Positions 60,816-64,000 of a stretch of DNA of 64,000 nucleotides are shown here, piece after piece. This DNA is from Lichenostomus cassidix. Taxonomy: Eukaryota; Chordata; Aves; Passeriformes; Meliphagidae. The notes beneath the pieces are model-generated. The model made no database searches. It was not told where the DNA came from and was given only the letters and a program-made list of their open reading frames with translations. Position 1 is the first letter of the stretch; each line of letters starts with the position of its first letter. The position numbers and the translations under genes were made by a program. Where the stretch lies: assembly GCA_008360975.2 (NCBI GenBank), contig CM039211.1, forward strand, positions 68,104,565 through 68,168,564. Reading direction: 5' to 3'.

Positions 60816-60936
60816 TCCAGTCCATGGGAGGGTTTTCTCCAAAACTGAAGTGTTTGTAATTGATCCTTACACTGGACAGCTGTTCGTTCTGGGGGAAAAT
60901 GTCATACCTGCGATGGATGAAATCACCCTTTGGGGT
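60816..60936 (+). other. candidate coding exon f (121 bp, phase 1-1)
   Basis: The acceptor CACCCCCTTATGGCCTCCAG is followed by an open frame containing GRVFSKTEVFVIDPYTGQLF and ending DEITLW plus G before a good donor, GTGAGG at 60937. It leaves in phase 1, as the terminal segment at 62360 requires (G plus AA gives Glu). Just left of it (60641-60815) a different frame is also open with plausible codons (ITDGSSWLCNTENSFV). The true exon borders here are therefore uncertain, and frameshift damage is possible. Protein unrecognised. Confidence 0.25.
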
Positions 60937-61077
60937 GAGGACTTCATAGCTGGATTGATAAGGTGGGAGGGTATCTCAAATCAGAAGGCCACTTTCAATT
61001 GGAATTGAAGAGTTTATTTAAAAAGATTTTATGTATATACCTGGGAGTTTTTGAGATGCACAAGAAAAATGCATTAG

Positions 61078-61107
61078 GATTAGATTAGATGAGATTAGAT
61101 TAAAAAA
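61078..61107 (+). repeat. short GATTA-type simple repeat
   Basis: ATTAGATTAGATGAGATTAG followed by ATTAAAAAA: about five units with one change. Confidence 0.75.
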
Positions 61108-61149
61108 GCACAGACATAGAGGACCAGATCAACAGTCAGTCTTTGTTCA

Positions 61150-61190
61150 ATAGCCTGTCTCAGACAGTGGTCAATACCATCTGCTCCTCT
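61150..61190 (+). mobile_element. possible ancient amniote interspersed repeat remnant
   Basis: AATAGCCTGTCTCAGACAGT followed by GGTCAATACCATCTGCT resembles the CAGTATCCTGTCT...GACAGTGGCCAATACCAGATGCT word of an old repeat common in turtle and bird DNA. I cannot name the family with certainty. A second remnant with related words (GGATCATACAATAGGTCCATCC) is at 63700-63721. Confidence 0.4.
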
Positions 61191-62310
61191 GCAACAGGCA
61201 GGGCACCCTTCAGTGGGCAGCTATGGGGATAACATACTCATAAGGACAATGTCTTCCTAAACCCCATTAATTAGAAGTTGGTTTAGGCACTGAAGCAAAA
61301 AAGCTTTTATCCACTCTGAAGCTCTGGGAATTTTTTTTTTTTAATCCTCACAATACTAAATCTGGATGTTCTTGCTACCTAATATAAGTCTAATCCCATT
61401 CTCCCCCTTCCCCTCCTCCTCCTAAACTGTCAAAATTTTGGTCTCAAATAGTAGGTTTTTTTTTTTTTATTTTTAGCTGAATTGAAGCCTTTGCTTGCAC
61501 AGGAGTGAGAAACCTGTCTGATATCTCACAGCAGCTCTCCCCAGCTTAGAACAAACAAAGAAGAAGAACTACTTCAGAAGAATTTCTGAATTCAGAAATG
61601 AACAATATTTTGTTATCTGGCTGCAATCATTAAAGCAGCCTGGAAAATGCCCTTCCATGTATCTTCACTTTCCACACTTAGCACCCATTTCCTTTATGAA
61701 ACAAGTCTAGTAACTAAACCAGTTTGGAAGGGGTCCAGGGGACATGTTTAGCATTCTGTATTCCAGACATCTTAAGTGCATGTTTCTTGGCTGGACCACT
61801 GTCTTTACACCCCATCTGAATAATACAAGGTTTTATTGAGAAGAAGAGGTGTTATCCAAGAGAAGAAGGAGATACATCAGCTCTGACTCATTCCAAATGC
61901 CAGTCCAGTGTCTCATTTTATTGGATGAGTTGCTTAAGATCGAGAATACAACCACAAGGCTCAGGGGGAGAGAATATTCATAGTATTTCTCCACATGAAG
62001 CTTCAAGAAGTTTAAAAACACAACAAAATATTTTTAGGCAATATCTTATAATTGCCAGGTAGTGAAAATTTGGTTAGTTTGGCAAGTGTTTCCTGCTTAC
62101 ATTTTGCAGAACCATGAAGTGTTTGTGGAGGTTTCAGATTGGTCCAGAGATCCCTAAAAAAATAGTGCGAGGTACTTTTTTTGAGGCAATACTTTTTTGG
62201 TTGGTTCACTTTGTTGTAGTGGTATGTCCTTTACCCTGTGCAACCATTAAATTGGTCACCTGTAAAACCTTATAAACAGCAATTTGCCTCCTAAGTAAAA
62301 TAGTTTTGGT
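61191..62310. other. unique non-coding sequence
   Basis: Possible intron between candidate exon f and the terminal segment. T runs lie near 61330 and 61456. Nothing else recognised. Confidence 0.4.
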
Positions 62311-62352
62311 TTTTTTTTGTTTTTTTTTTTTTTTTTTTTTTTTGTTTTTTTC
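62311..62352 (+). repeat. poly(T) tract
   Basis: About 40 bp of T with three single G interruptions, ending TTTTTTTCC. It forms the pyrimidine tract of the splice acceptor at 62359. Its complement keeps a Lys-rich minus frame open. Confidence 0.9.
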
Positions 62353-62359
62353 CTTGCAG

Positions 62360-62649
62360 AATTTTTACAGAGGAGCCCAAACACCGTGGTGGAAGTTTGT
62401 TCCAATGAGCTAAAGGGTAGTTGCCAGAGGTCTCCTTTCTCCTCTGTGACTAGTGATGCCCAGGTGGACTTCATGTCTGGCAGTGAATTGCCCTTTTTAA
62501 AGCAGAGGAGACAAGCAATGCAACTTAAAGACAGAGTTAAGCCCACAGAGATAAAAAAATATGAGTCATTGAAACTTCCACCTGGAGTTGCTCTGACATT
62601 TTTTAACAAAAAATTACAGCTTTCAAATGAAATACCTTATTTTTAAAAT
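62360..62649 (+). other. candidate 3'-terminal coding exon g with stop codon
   Basis: After the poly(T) tract and the acceptor TTTTTTTCCTTGCAG, a frame entering in phase 1 stays open for 95 codons to a TAA (62644-62646). It starts FLQRSPNTVVEVCSNELKG, passes through FLKQRRQAMQLKDRVKPTEI and ends FFNKKLQLSNEIPYF. Codon use looks coding, with few rare words and good third-position variety. A possible polyadenylation signal, ATTAAA, lies at about 62966. The C-terminal part would be basic and soluble. I do not recognise the family. It agrees in phase with candidate exon f. A chance frame of this length is possible in this window, so confidence stays moderate. Confidence 0.35.
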
Positions 62650-63292
62650 GTACTTGTATGTGAAATATTTGGGCTTTTTTTTTCAGGTGAAAGGGAAACA
62701 TATTTTGAGCAGATGCAGTTTTGGTATTTGCCTGCTGAGCTCCAGCTTTTAAAGGCAGGACTTCCCATTCTACCATTTAATCATGAAGAGGTAGACAGGA
62801 TTTAACAGTTCAGATCCAGAGTGGTATAGAGGTCCTTGGAGATACCTGAAAATCTATACCCATAAAGCATCTGAAGAATATGTCTCTGCTTATCTATGGT
62901 TGCATGTATATGTGGGGTTTTGTTTTATTTTATAAGAAGATATATTGGCTAACTGGGAGCATTTTATTAAAGAGAAAAGTCTGGGTAAAGCGAGCAAACT
63001 ATTCACTGCCAAAATTTACCCAGAAGTACCTGTGTAATTGAATTTGGCCAGCTCTAGCAAGATATTTGATTTTCTATAATTGGATTGGCTAATGGGGGGA
63101 AGAGGGTGGGGAGAGGGAGGAACTGGAAAGTTATCTATCTCCCTTGACAAAATGATCCAGTGAGTTGGGAAATTTCTCTGCCCTCAGGGAAAGAAGGGCC
63201 AGATAAAAACAAGAAAACAAAGCAAGTGATAGACCGATGCAAGAGGTGGAAAACAGGGGTTAGTCCGTGGCTCTGCATCAGACTCCTGAGAT
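62650..63292. other. sequence downstream of the candidate stop
   Basis: Possible 3' untranslated region followed by intergenic DNA. ATTAAA at about 62966 is the only polyadenylation-like hexamer that I note. A G-rich stretch (GGGGGGAAGAGGGTGGGGAG) lies near 63095. Confidence 0.3.
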
Positions 63293-63340
63293 GCTTGTGG
63301 GCAAGTCATTTAATCTTCCTGTTCTTAAATTCTCCACTCT
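63293..63340 (+). mobile_element. MIR-type SINE remnant
   Basis: CTTGTGGGCAAGTCATTTAA followed by TCTTCCTGTTCTTAAATTCTCC follows the MIR order CTTGGGCAAGTCACTTAACCTCTCTG...CAGTTTCCTC. Short and old. Confidence 0.6.
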
Positions 63341-64000
63341 CTGTCTGTCTTATTTCATATTTTGAGTTCTTTGAGTAGCAAGTGCCTTGTGTGCTACCTC
63401 ACATAGCAAAAACTCTCACTGAGTAACCAAAGGCCAGGATGTGAATGAGGATATAGAAAAGAGTCTTTGAAGGGCTATCATGTCTGCAGCATACATGTTT
63501 CTGCTGCGTTATTGTAGACACATGGGATCAAAGGACTTGGGCAATTTATTTTGAGCATTCTGCAATCCTGGTCATACCCAGAGTGTGCAGCTCTGCTGTG
63601 TGTGTGTGTCTGGGAGGAAATGTCCTGAGGTGACAGAGTCACTCTCACAGGAGAGTCATGATACTAAACATTTTTAAGGAACAAGATCAGTTCTATTGGA
63701 TCATACAATAGGTCCATCCAGCTAAAGTTCCTCTCATTAGAGTTGGAGCACAGGGCAAAAGTAGGTAAGAAAGATTATATTTATCCTGAATAATCTCCTA
63801 AACTCCAATCATTTTCAGTTCAGAGGGTTCTTGAGAGGCAGCATGTGTATAGCCAGCAGCCTTGCCTGCATTCCCACGTTCATCCTGCACGCTGGACCCA
63901 TGATAAACAGGGAAAGCAAGGCAACCTCACCTTATCATACAGCCATGTGATTGCCAAAAATATGACTTTTAACAACATGGAGCCCAAACTTGTCACCACA
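63341..64000. other. unique non-coding sequence
   Basis: A short TG run lies near 63597-63610, and a weak old-repeat remnant is noted at 63700-63735. No gene recognised. Confidence 0.45.

Noticed and set aside
1..64000. tRNA, rRNA, CRISPR or prokaryotic operon features
   Set aside because: Looked for B-box-like GGTTCGAATCC words, rRNA cores and spaced direct repeats; none were seen.

Overview
The window looks like vertebrate nuclear DNA, almost certainly from a bird. It carries truncated CR1 retroposon ends (625-820 on the minus strand, 36745-36810 on the plus strand), a 263-bp solo LTR of an endogenous retrovirus with an intact 6-bp target duplication (34390-34652), and a few very old MIR-type SINE remnants. 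Otherwise it has low repeat density, AT-rich unique sequence and scattered microsatellites. The A-rich/CCC and G/T-rich simple tracts resemble ones I associate with songbirds, but that refinement is a guess. Nothing looks prokaryotic: there are no operons, ribosome binding sites or CRISPR arrays, and I saw no tRNA or rRNA genes.

Layout. Positions 1 to about 52,000 read as intergenic or long-intron sequence. Most open frames there are chance frames, including the 351-codon frame at 16827-17882, which is only the complement of a 22-bp minisatellite (17019-17726). Three blocks have the look of conserved regulatory DNA: about 4150-4600, dense in TTAATTAA and ATTA cores; about 24030-24700, with a tandem TAATCC/CCAAT duplication; and about 42540-42900, with MEIS/TGIF-like half-sites and a perfect 13-bp stem. 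Conservation could not be tested here.

The right end (about 58,000-62,650, plus strand) is the most gene-like part. Four candidate exons (57999-58033, 58193-58239, 58905-58957, 59337-59747) have good splice sites and join without a phase conflict. A weaker 32-bp candidate (60069-60100) and a candidate at 60816-60936 could lead to a 3'-terminal exon at 62360-62649 with a stop codon. I do not recognise the protein. The 411-bp exon has one in-frame TGA (59506-59508) in a context that fits a decayed CGA, so the locus may be a damaged gene. Weaker candidate exons lie at 52056-52397 (with a 123-bp variant from 52275), 53949-54089 and 27102-27260.

All exon calls rest on splice signals, phase agreement and codon look read by eye. 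Chance frames of more than 200 codons occur elsewhere in the window, so confidence is deliberately modest.
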